Positions 30,401 to 40,760 of a stretch of DNA of 64,000 nt are shown here, one piece after another. Location: assembly GCA_003184365.1 (NCBI GenBank), contig NKYR01000072.1, positions 124,001 through 188,000 on the forward strand. The letters run 5' to 3'. The notes below the pieces were generated by a model that was not told the DNA's origin, searched no databases, and was given only the letters and a program-made list of their open reading frames with translations. The position numbers and the translations under genes are program-made. Origin of the DNA: Evernia prunastri (taxonomy: Eukaryota; Ascomycota; Lecanoromycetes; Lecanorales; Parmeliaceae). The first letter of the stretch is position 1, and each line of letters opens with the position of its first letter.

Positions 30401-31951
30401 GAAGAGCCACATCGGCAAGGCGAGAAGGGTGCTGGAACTGTATATAGTCTTGCACATCTTGAAGTTCCTCCATAGTAACAGCTACGGGAAGCATTTCCTC
30501 GATGACGGAATCGTGGAAATCCACTGACAAGGCTGAGATATTGTCGTAGGTTCTCTGCAGAGCGTGGCGCTTCTCGACAAGAGCTCTGAATCTAAGGTCC
30601 ATGTCGAAGATTTCCCATAGATCTGACTGATTGAGTAGCTTCTCGGCGTTGACCACATACGTTGGTGCACTAGGATTATAAGGGTCTGGTGTAACGGCTA
30701 TCTTCTGCGCGTGAATGAGGTAGTCTTTGCGATGCTGGAAGATGAAAGGCACTTCATATTCGTCGACATTCATGAATTCCAGCACCTTTGCGACTGACTT
30801 TTGGAACGCATCTCGGAGGTCCGGATCAAGCGATTTTTTGGGGAGCATAAGATCGGATATCCAACTCGACTCTTCCTTGAGTTCTTCATCAGTAAGCTCA
30901 AGATCTTTGTAGGGACTTCTTGCAAGCTGGAAGCGCTCTGGCTGATCCGTAGCCCGTATTTGATTATCCTCATCAGTCAGCATACGGTCCGCAAGCTGAG
31001 AAGGCTCGAAAACGTCTTTAAGTTCAATGCCTTTGAGTATAGCGTCCGGGTCGTCGGGGTCTAGGGGTCTTTGTTCATTCAACTCTTCCTGATCTTGGAG
31101 CTCCAGTGCCCAATCATATTCAAACCCTGTACCAAATGCTTCTTTCATATCTTCCAAGGCAATCTCGTCCAGGCCAGCGGCGTCCTTCACTCCGATGATA
31201 TTCCTACTGGGTTTTCGCAAGACATCAACGTCGTCATCATCTTGTCGCTGTCCATCTTCGTCATCGAAGTCTTCCTCAATAAAATCTTTGAACTCGTCCT
31301 CTAGTGTTCGAGGATCGGCACGGGCGGAGCCACGTTGGCCTTCCGGTGCGCGAGGCAGATCATCGTCTTCATCGTCGTCAAAGATATCCCCCACACCTCT
31401 CGGTCTCCCGTCTCGATCGTCTTTGTGCCCGCGTTTCAGACGTTTGAGCTTGGGCTGGATGGAGTGTTAGCGGAGAAGCTTTTGCAACAGGAAAATCGGC
31501 ATATACCTCGCTGGTAGCGCGCTGCTCATAATCTGGGTGTGCTTCTCCGATTAGATCCAAGTCCTCTTCGTCTAAGCCAGCCTCCTCTTCCTCTCGTTCC
31601 TCTCTCCTACGCTTCTTTCTTTCCTGTTTTCTCCGCGCGCGTTCCTCGGGCTCTTCGTCGTCCTCGACTATGAAGCCTTCTCTGACCTAGACACCAGACA
31701 AACAGCTGCTCAGTGGATGACTTCAGCTATAGGGGCTAGATGGCAGGAATTCATACTGCTTGAGCTGCCTCCTCGTCATCATCATCCTCCTCTTCACTGG
31801 AGTCGTCGATATGCCCATTTACCCCATTCGTCCCAGTTTTGCCATTTGCACTTCTTCTGACCTCACCAGTCTCTTCATCGAATGATTCATCACCCTCGTC
31901 GTCATCGTCAAGCTCGGCTTCTCCTACAATCAGGTGTTGAAGGGCACTCAT
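27434..31951 (-). CDS. SPT6: Transcription elongation factor Spt6
   Basis: Four exons, 31951-31757, 31686-31507, 31454-27740 and 27684-27434, give 1446 aa, close to the usual ~1450. The start is the ATG of MSALQHLIVGEAELD. The N-terminus is strongly acidic (GEAELDDDDEGDESFDEE). The core follows the Spt6 order: helix-turn-helix region, YqgF-like domain from ~730, helix-hairpin-helix at ~955 (LPYICGLGPRKAAQL), S1 domain at ~1130-1205 (SEGMIVPVSIKKV) and tandem SH2 from ~1270 (FLGSQGRGDLVIRPS) to the end. Spt6 is a histone chaperone that travels with RNA polymerase II, binding the phosphorylated linker of Rpb1 through the tandem SH2. The last intron (55 nt) splits the SH2 region. All introns are GT-AG and phase-consistent. 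The gene diverges from STE7. Confidence 0.96.
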
Positions 31952-32612
31952 GTTAGACAAAGGTCTTGTTGAGCGGAGGATGTGAACGCCTCAGGGATGT
32001 TTGCATGCGCATGCTAGGGTAACTTCAACACTGATAAATCCAGTGAAGATTGAAGACAGAATGAAGATTGAAGTGGGAATGATTGCAGCGTTTGCGGGAT
32101 GTCTCTGCTTCTTTGGCTGCTCTGATGCTCTGGTATTTCGAATAAGGCCATTTACTGTAGCTGTGCAGATCTTACTTACATAATCATCCGCATTCGGGCT
32201 AGCTCAGGGTTACCATGTTGGATGAATTCCGTCTATTCTTGGAATAACACTTTGACCTATCAAACGGAGATGCATGCTCATGTATAATGTATCGTATATG
32301 TCCGTCTCCTGCAGCCTACACTGAACACTTTCCGTACACTCTTCATAGTACTAATTAGAGCCTCTGTTTGATGCTCCAGCCGCCATGCACATGCTGCAAG
32401 TTTAATGAGGTCGTCCAGCCAGCAGTCCGCATTCGAAGGCACCACCGCACCATTCGCTGATTGCGCGGATCACCTGCACCTATCAAATTACCTCGACTGC
32501 CACCACTGCCACATTCGCCAAATTGCCTCCTGAGTGAGCACCTATAAGCCCCCTACACTACAAGAAGCACGCTGCACGTTCCTTTCCACACTCCTCACAC
32601 GTTACCGTCAAC
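31952..32612. promoter_or_regulatory. Divergent promoter of SPT6 and STE7
   Basis: A 661-bp region shared by two divergent genes. It is pyrimidine-rich on the plus strand just before the STE7 start (CTTTCCACACTCCTCACACG). No TATA box stands out on either side. Confidence 0.5.
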
Positions 32613-34374
32613 ATGTCCTCCGACATGAAGCCTCGGACATTCGGCCGGAAGAACCTCAAAGGCCTCGCATTGAATAATGCCCCGAAGATCGCTCCAGCTC
32701 CATCAGCTGGTGATTCACAAATACCAGGAGCGCTGGGAAACAATGTGGCAAGATCAGACACCCTGGAGATTGGAGTCGAGTTCAAGTTGGACTTTAAGAC
32801 CGAGGACCTCATCGTACTGAAAGAGCTTGGGGCTGGTAACGGGGGGACTGTCAGCAAGGTTATGCATGCGGCAACCAAGGTCATCATGGCCAAGAAGGTA
32901 ACTCTTCGAGTCGATGTGGGGAGAGGAAGCCGGCTAAACGCTTGTGGCAAGGTCATTCACGTAGAAGCCAAGAAGGACGTTCGAAAGCAAATAGTCCGAG
33001 AGCTACACATTATGCACGATTGCACTTCACCAAATATCGTTACCTTCTACGGCGCATTCCTCCACAATTCAGGGGACGTTATCATGTGCATGGAGTATAT
33101 GGACTGCGGGTGAGATCTCACGTTTCATCCACATTCCAACTGTTTCTGATTCGAGATAGATCCCTAGACCGAATTTCAAAAGACTTTGGTCCTGTTCGAG
33201 TGGATGTCCTTGGGAAGATTACGGAAGCAATCCTGAGTGGGCTCAACTACCTGTACGACGTTCATCGGATTATGCACCGCGATATCAAGCCGTCAAATGT
33301 ACTGGTCAATTCGCGGGGTTACATCAAACTCTGCGACTTTGGTGTGTCGGGCGAGCTCGTGAATTCAATAGCAGATACTTTTGTGGGCACGTCGACCTAT
33401 ATGGCGCCAGAAAGAATCCAGGGAGCCAAGTACTCGATCAAGTCAGACGTTTGGAGCGTTGGTCTCACAGTGATGGAGCTGGCCATTGGAAGGTTCCCAT
33501 TCGATGCAAGCGATGCGGCGGCAGGAGATAGAGCAAGCGCTGGACCTATGGGAATATTGGATCTACTACAGCAAATCGTTCACGAACCGGCCCCAATGCT
33601 ACCACAGAGTGATGCGTTCCCTCCAATTCTCGACGAAATGATACAAAAGTGTCTTCTCAAGAACCCGGATGACCGACCTACACCTCGCCAACTATTCGTA
33701 TGTGCCTTTATTTGAACCCCTCGATACCGGTCACTGACGTAAGCTTTTAGGACAAAGACATGTTCCTGGCAGCTGCTAAACGGACGCCCGTTGATCTGGA
33801 GCAATGGGCCGTTTCAATGATGGAACGTCACAATCGCAAGTCTCACCTTGCCCCTCAACTATCCCCTTCCACGCAAGCCTTGCTCCGCGGAGAGTCTGTG
33901 CCCTCTCCTAAGGAATCGACTGTCCCCACGGTATCCAGGACTCCTACTTCTGGCGAGATACCAATAGCCGACGAAGAGGCTAAAGCCTCGCCGCGATCAG
34001 AACAGCCCGCAATTCAGCGGGTGATTCCCACCGAGGTAAATGGCACCGGTATGTATCCATCTCAGGGCCCCGCTCTTGACCGTCAAGTCTTCCCTCCACG
34101 CACGTCAAGTACCACAGGTCCACTGTCAAGCCGATCTCGTGAAGGAGAGAACTTCAGTCCCAAGAGTGGTCTGCCGAGCCATCCAAGGGATAGCGGAAAT
34201 TTCAACCCATATTCAAGAGACAGCGGAAACTTCAACCCTACCACAACATTGCCAATTCGTCCAGCGCCGCCCCCTTCTGGACCGTTGCCTCCACCACCTA
34301 GTGCGAACTTCAGGGGTCAACGTCCAGTGACTAACGGTTCGCCCTACTCCTATGGCGATAATCAGCAGTACTGA
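32613..34374 (+). CDS. STE7: Ste7-type MAP kinase kinase
   Basis: Four exons, 32613-32897, 32952-33109, 33160-33697 and 33751-34374, give 534 aa. Intron 1 is 54 nt, stop-free and in phase, so an unspliced frame also stays open. I treat it as an intron because its removal joins IMAKK to VIHVEAKKDVRKQI exactly as in MAPKKs. Motifs: Gly loop LGAGNGGTVSKV at ~72-83, catalytic Lys in AKK, IMHRDIKPSN, CDFGVSGEL, activation sites in NSIADTFVGTSTYMAPE, and SDVWSVGLTVMEL. The sequence resembles the Ste7/Mst7 branch (pheromone and filamentation or infection MAPK cascade) more than Pbs2 or Mkk1/2. It would be phosphorylated by Ste11 and activate Fus3/Kss1. The C-terminal ~150 residues are a Pro/Ser-rich tail with a repeated RDSGNFNP element. 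Confidence 0.93.
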
Positions 34375-35382
34375 GCCTGCAGCCCCCCTGAGTAAGATGT
34401 ACAACAGATAAGTGTTCGAGCACCAGCCAGCCGAGGAAAGCCCGCATATCGATTCGATTCTCAATTTTCGGATTGCCCGCCGATAGCATTACCACATTAC
34501 TTATACCCTTTCAGCAACTTCACCATTTCCTTTTCACTATGCATATCGGGAGCGATTCGCGAAAGCATCTAACCGGCGTCTTCTCCAATTTACATACGGG
34601 TAGCGCGTATGAATGTATGAAGTATCTCGGTGCGTCTTTTTCCATTTCGCGAACTCTCCTAGCGTGGGCCTGGGTAAACACGCAGTAGCCGAATTGTTCA
34701 TAGATAGATAGGAAAGCACGTCTGGTACGAATTAGCTAGTTCGCCTAACCCCATTTTCAAAAATGCCTCTTGTGCACCGTTATCGTTTCCATTTGCGGAA
34801 TCCTGCTGCTCTTATATGACTTCACCACTCAGGAGTACGCGTCTTTCATCTTTTTTGCAATATTACTTGTTTCTGAACCGGCTCTTCGGCAGCTTTTGCA
34901 AAGACTGGCACGTTTTTTCAAGCTTCGGATCTCGTGATGCATCTACCGTTCTGGCATACCCACTCTTCCCATCTCCTAGCCTGTGTCATAGTAAAGACCT
35001 CTGGCTACATCCCACTGCTCTGCTGCTTGCAGCCAGTCTTTAACATTGCGCCAATTCGGTCGTTACTGGGTCTTCTGTCATATCGATGAAGCACGCAGGG
35101 TAGGTAGGCTGCATTGAATGATCTAGGTGTATCGAGCCTAAATTTGAGCGCACTCCCATGATTTCTGATACTGTTTTTCATCGTCCCGGTATAGTTTGAA
35201 CCTGAATAACAAACCACATCGATCCAATGCCCATGTTTCCGCAAGAAGACGACGTGCTGATTCCGGCATCCGGGTACGCCCGATGCCCTGTCTGGGTAGT
35301 ACAGATATGCAGGTCTTTTCCGGCGCAAAGGCCGACAAGGGGCGACGGATAGTCGACGGATCTTTTCGCATATGTATGTTCG
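34375..35382. other. Intergenic, possibly eroded retroelement sequence
   Basis: No intact gene. The right part may belong to the copia-like relic that follows, because open plus-strand segments run into it, but I recognise no conserved reverse-transcriptase motif. Confidence 0.4.
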
Positions 35383-35592
35383 GTGCCAGCAAGCGCCAGG
35401 CTGGTTTGCTGTGCTAATGTAAGAAGCCCTTGCTTACACCTTTTCACTCTAAAACACATCGATATAGAAACTGAGATTATTCAACTTGAATGGATTTCCA
35501 TCAACGATGTGACAGCGGACGGGCTCACAAAGGCTCTGAGCAGCCACAGATTTACAGTCTTTACACGTCAATTCAATCTTCGGAGCAGCTGA
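35383..35592 (+). mobile_element. Ty1/copia pol fragment, RNase H end
   Basis: A 70-codon frame encodes TLKHIDIETEIIQLEWISIN followed by DVTADGLTKAL and FTRQFNL. The KHIDI ... ADGLTKAL ... F..QF.L pattern is the C-terminal end of Ty1/copia Pol, just after RNase H. Everything upstream in the element is degraded and the frame is short, so this is a dead relic. Confidence 0.7.
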
Positions 35593-35669
35593 AACAAACT
35601 GTCCGAACGTGGACTGTGTGGGAGAGACTAATGGTGTGTAAGCAGTCCATTATCTGGACTATGTGGGAT

Positions 35670-36000
35670 TGTTGGAATCAGCCAAAGGAGGCTAGTATTT
35701 GGGATCATAATAAGGTAGTCACTTATTAGGTATGCTGTGTTCGATTGACTACCCAAGATGCCTTACCCCTCGGTGGGCAAACACTCCTTATGGTGCCCAA
35801 GGTAAGGACTAGTGGCCTTGGCACTTGCTTTACTGGCTACTTCATATGCAGGTAGCCTGTGTCTCTTTTCTCTTCCTTGAGACATTAAAATTGAAATTAC
35901 TAAGGTGTTTATAGAGACTACGTTACATTCATCTGAGATCACTAACTACATACCTTTCTCATCTGTCTTCCCAAAGCCTTCCTTTCATGGTTCAAGCGTA
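35670..36000 (+). repeat. Possible 3' LTR of the copia relic
   Basis: About 80 bp after the Pol fragment the sequence TGTTGGAATC begins an AT-richer stretch with no ORF. Position and TGTTGGA start suit a copia LTR. The right limit near 36000 is a guess and no matching 5' LTR was found. Confidence 0.3.
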
Positions 36001-36117
36001 AGCTCTTGCAAGTAAGTCACTCAAAAAGGAGAGTAATCCCATGCTCGTTGGGGCTTACATCAACTCTCATTTTCCCCCCACATTCACTCTTTTATCTGTG
36101 GGGTGCGCTTGACGGTC

Positions 36118-37988
36118 ATGGCCAATACCAAAGTGGATGTTATGGTAATCGGTGCCGGTATGAAAGATACCGCTCAACAAATATCTTAATTAGACTGACA
36201 TCAGGACATTGAGGCCTGAGTGGGATCGCATTCGCAAGATTCTACCTAGACATACACCCAAAGTGCGAGCTCGCAATCCTCGAACAAGACACTTGCGTCG
36301 GTGGGGTCTGGAGTGCTTGTATGATTAGGTGACTAGCCTCAAGATGAAGCGCCTTACTGATTCTTTCTGACCATAGCTCGGCTCTATAATGGCTTCTGGT
36401 CTCAAAGTGGGCTTAGAATGTCCGGCTTTTCCGATACTCCCCTCACACTTCCTCCGGATGCTGAAATCTATCACGACATCTTCGAATCCAAGTACGTCAC
36501 CAAGTATCTTGAAAGCTACGTAGATGAGCATGTATACAACGGCCGGTCTTTGCGCGACAGGATCTGCTTCGGGATCAATGTTCGCCAAGTAGAGAAACTT
36601 GACAACTCCTGGAGTATCTTGACTAGGCGCAATGACAAGGAAGAGGAAACATTCCGTAGTGCCAAGCTCGTTATTGCTACTGGCCACACATCAATCCCTA
36701 ATATGCCTGTCCTGCCGGGGCAGAGCCTGTTCCAAGGCCCCGTTCTCCATCAGAAAGAGTTCGGAAAAGCAACAGGCACTGTCCTCGCTTCCGACTCATA
36801 CAAAACGGTCACAATTCTAGGAGGCGGTAAGTCTGCAGCGGACATGGTGTACGACTCTGTCAAGGCCGGAAAGAAGGTCAGCTGGATCATTCGGGAAACA
36901 GGCGAAGGTCCAGCTGCTTTCGCCGGCGCCGCAGGCAGAGGTCCGTACAGAAATGGTCCCGAGATCGCAGCGACAAGGATGCTATCAGCATTGAGCCCCT
37001 CGTGCTTTGCCCCTATCACATGGTGGACAAAACTGATTCACGGCTCCAAGTACGGACGCAGCATTGTTGCAAAAGTATAGCTGAGTGCGGATCGAGCTTG
37101 CAATGACCTTGCCAAATTCCAAGACAGGGAAGGTGCCCTTCCAGGGTTTGCGAACATGAAGTCAAGTACAATGTGAGTGGATCAAGAACTAGAGCGAAGA
37201 GCAAGACTGATGCCCATACAGCATACTCTGGTGCACTGGCCCACTCGGCATGATACAACACGAAGACTTCTGGGACACCATTGCTAAAAACGTCTCAATT
37301 CATCCCAGCAACCTTCGTGCGATGCAGGCAAATTCTATCCTTCTAGACGACGGGACAGAGGTCTTATCAGACGTCTTGTTCTGCGGCACGGGTTGGAGCC
37401 AGAATTATCCCTTCTTTACGAAAAAACAGGTCGTTGACCTAGGTCTCCCGCATGATCCAGTAGAAGACAGCGTGGAAGATTCTCAGAAATGGTCTTCGCT
37501 TTTGGACGCGGCGGACAAGCAAGTGCTCGCTGCATTCCCAGTGCTCGCCAATCCTCCTCCTAATTTCAAACGTCCAACCGAGAGCAGCGGTACGAGACTT
37601 TACAATGGCATCGCACCGCTCCACGATGATTCCATCGCTTTTGTCGGACATGTTCTGCTATCCAATTCTTTCCGCAACGCTGAAGCCCAGGCTATCTGGA
37701 CGACTGCGTATTTCGATAAGAACGTGAGGCTGCCAGATACTGAGCAAGCAGAGAAGGAAATACATGAATGCCTTCTCGAAGCGAAGATACCCCTCGCATG
37801 GAGCAACCGGGTCCTACTTCCACTTTGATCTAGTCGGCTATACCGACAAGCTGATGAGAGATGTCGGGCTCAAGTCGCATCGCAAAGGAGGGTGGTGGGC
37901 AGATCTGACATCCCCATGTCTTGCTAGCGACTTCAAAGACATCAAGGATGAGTATCTGTCCAAGTTCGGGCCCGAGAGCGCTAGCTAG
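36118..37988 (+). pseudogene. Decayed FAD-dependent monooxygenase
   Basis: Exons 36118-36157, 36205-36318, 36377-37172 and 37222-37988 rebuild a flavin monooxygenase of the FMO/Baeyer-Villiger-like type. Visible parts are the FAD-binding start VDVMVIGAG, then GLSGIAFARFYL, EQDTCVGGVWSASRLYNGFW, the middle motif VIATGHTSIPNMP, the NADPH-binding GGGKSAADMV, GPLGMIQHEDFWDTI, and the C-terminal HFDLVGYTDKLMRDVGL with SHRKGGWW. Introns are 47-58 nt and well formed. Three lesions break it. A TGA at 36210-36212 sits where TGG (Trp) would fit directly after the dinucleotide-binding Gly. A TAG lies at 37078-37080. A frameshift near 37755-37765 separates KEIHE from the downstream MNAFSKRRYP frame. The first two fit G-to-A or C-to-T mutation. 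The ancestral substrate cannot be told. Confidence 0.8.
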
Positions 37989-38550
37989 TTCCGAATAAGC
38001 GGCACTGCCAACGCTGCTTTGAGGATGTCTTCCTAGCGGTTTGGGCCCGTGGCGTGCATCTTGCTTTTAGGGGAAAATCCTGGAGGCGTGGAACCGATGT
38101 TTCGTTCCGAAAGCCTCAACTTGGGTGAAACACAAGGGACAAACAGCTTCGAGAGATGCAGCGGACACTTGGCCGGTATAGGTTGAGCCGGCTTGGGAGC
38201 TGGTTTTTGTGACGAGGCTCCTTTCGGGCGCCAAACTTGACGATGAGACGGCGAATGCGACTATAACATATCAGTTTCTGCAACACCAACGGATCTGGTT
38301 GCAATTCTTTTTAGTCTCTCGGCGGCAGCGGAATGGTGTTGGATTGGTAATTTCTGACGATTTCCTCTTAATGCGGGTTCTTCTGAGTTATGGCCGCCGC
38401 GATTGATGGTTGTCTGTACGCGGCAAGTGTGTCTCTGCTAAGTATATTGGAGAAAGCTTTAATGTCATACTTCGGGATTATTATTCCCTGTGTACGTGTC
38501 GGTTTCGCACATTGTCCGAACTCGATGCAGGTAAGATAGAGGCTTGGCTT
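37989..38550. other. Intergenic, no gene seen
   Basis: Lies between the monooxygenase relic and the 3' end of the secreted-protein gene. No supported feature. Confidence 0.5.
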
Positions 38551-39122
38551 CTATAAACCTCCCAAAACCCCCGTCCCAAACGCCCTCTCCATCCCGAACT
38601 CCCCAACATCGAAATCCAACTCTACACGCGCGTACGCCTCCCCGAAATGCATCAGCCCCCACACCACCTTCTCAAACACCTCCCACGTCATCTGCCCCTT
38701 CTGCTCCATCAGCAGATACACCTTCCCGGACCGGTACCGCAGCACGCGGTCCGGGACCAGGGTTTCCGGGTGCAGCTGCGCGTTCACGTCCCGGAGGGCT
38801 GTGCCGAGGACGCCGAGGAGGTTCTCCGGGGGCAGGGGCACGCCGTAGGAGTAGAATTTGAGGATCACGGGGGTGGAGGGGGTGGTGTAGTACCAGGGAC
38901 ATGGGGGTAGGTGGCTGGTGGTGTGAGTGCGGGGTTGGCGATGAAGGGAAGGGGGGGAGGGGGCTGGACTTACTGTAGTGAGGGGGGTAGTGGGAGGGGA
39001 TGTGGGGGTGTGGTGTTGGTGTGTGAGGGGTTGGTCAGTGTGAGTGTGAGAGCGGGAGGTGTGAAGGGAGGCGCCGCATTAGCTAGGGTCAAGCAATGGA
39101 TGAGCAGAGAGAGGACTAGCAT
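38551..39122 (-). CDS. Small putative secreted protein
   Basis: Two exons, 39122-38974 and 38914-38551, flank a 59-nt GT-AG intron and give 170 aa. The ATG at 39122 opens a clear signal peptide (MLVLSLLIHCLTLANA, likely cut before APPF). A Pro/Thr/Leu-rich spacer comes next. Then follows a folded-looking region: PCPWYYTTPSTPVILKFYSY, LLGVLGTALRDVNAQL, VLRYRSGKVYLLMEQKGQM and WGLMHFGEAYARVELDF. The mature part has a single Cys, so it is not a typical Cys-rich effector. I have seen this kind of layout in fungal extracellular hypothetical proteins but recognise no named family. Residue composition and splicing support a real gene. Confidence 0.7.
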
Positions 39123-40760
39123 AGTGACTAAGTAGTCCGAAGGTGAGTGGCGGGGGGCGGGTGTGAGAGAAGAGGTGTCTAAGTAGTAGGGTGTCTGGCG
39201 CTTGCAGGCGCCAGTTTCGCATATAGGATTTGTACTGTATGTCGCATCTGTCAAGCTTTTGCGGGTGGATGCGCTTGATTCTGGCACTTCCGTACGAGTA
39301 CTGAAAGTGGCTGCGTGTGGTAACCTTTATTGTCTTGGTTTTTGCTAGTAGTGCCGGGTCTACTGCTGATCTCGAAGAACCAGCAATGTCGTGGACTTGC
39401 TGCCTTGTCCGGCCATGACCTGTGGGAACGCGCGTCGCAGGGCAGTCGTTTCGTCGATCGAGCCGACGTTGGCGGTTGTGACTGTGGCTTTGCTTTGCAA
39501 GATATTCGAGGTCTGTTTTCAGTTTTCTTCCTTACTCGTAAGCATTAACTTCGAGTTAAGGTCGCGTGTAGATCTTGTACTTGAGACAATGCTTCCCTTT
39601 ATCTTGACAGCCCCGGTGGTAGAAAAATGCAGTCTAGTCTTAATGTCAGTTGACATTCGTGTTTTATACCGGACAACTTGGAAATCTGTAGCGCCTTCGT
39701 TCGCCATCAATAAGACCACGGAAAAGTGCCCCACCCGCCGGCTTATCACGCAGCTCTTAAGTACTTGACAACCCAAGCCTAATCATGTTTCTCTACTTAT
39801 CATTAAGCAGTACGACCGTCCTCGAGAAGAGCATTAGTAGTATGAGATGCAGGAGAAAGTTAAGTATGAATGCCGTGGAGAAGGTAAAAGCAATCGCTGG
39901 TCAGAAGGGTCAGCATTGACAGTAGACCGCTTTCCATTATATCTTGCCGCAAAATTCGTCTTCGAGGTGGTCTGTAGTACCGCCAATGACGCTTTTGCTG
40001 ATGCTGCGAAAGATGGCACCCATCATAGCGTTGAAAAAGCGGGCAGATATCACAGACCCCGGCGGTAAATGCTCGTCGACTTCAAGCGCGCACACGACGA
40101 CCTCAAAGGCAGGCACAGACTGCGCGTTGGATTCGGCCTGCTTGACTGGAGCTGATTTGTTCTTGATCTTTGATTAAGAAGTGACTGCTCGAGAGTCTTA
40201 TGGTCGCCATAGCAGGGAGGGGCCTCCGGCTAAGCCGGTCGCATAGCATATATTGCTTAGCATGGCAATCATCGCATAGCATTCTGGAGGCTAGCAAAAA
40301 ACGCCTGTCATAAAAGAGCTCCGGAGCTCTATTTAGACCGGCTCTCCATTGACTCTTCATCTCTTGAGCTAGAGTTTAGATACAGCCAAAAGGACGGAAG
40401 ACTAGCATGTAAACGATTTACAAGGCCAGGGTGGGTGAGGGTGAAAGAGACGTGTCTAAGGAAGTCCTCACAGTTAGTGGCGCCGGTTTGTATTTCGAGC
40501 CATCTCTGACCCGTCGTTTTGCGGATGCAGGCTGCTAGGTCGTAGAAGAGAGCGGCAAGTCGTAGGATTAGAAGACGCCGCCGGGTTTTGATGCCAAGCG
40601 GAAAAACGCGCTAGTTAGGGCTGAATAGATCGCGTCTTTCGGCGCGAGATCTGATGACTCTGATCTACAAACAGATTTACATTGTATACTTACGACGAAT
40701 TCCGACTTTGCGTCCTAGCTGTGACTACGTGAACCGCCTAAATGGCACCTTGAAGTCCCA
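39123..40760. other. Intergenic, palindrome-rich patch near 40.2-40.4 kb
   Basis: No supported gene. Around 40195-40360 there are several short inverted repeats: AGCCGGTC near 40231 matched by GACCGGCT near 40336, and a 16-bp perfect palindrome. CGCATAGCAT occurs twice as a direct repeat. It could be a small decayed inverted-repeat element. Confidence 0.45.
40315..40330. repeat. 16-bp perfect palindrome AGAGCTCCGGAGCTCT
   Basis: The 16 bases equal their own reverse complement. It lies inside the inverted-repeat patch and is not near a start codon. Confidence 0.95.
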
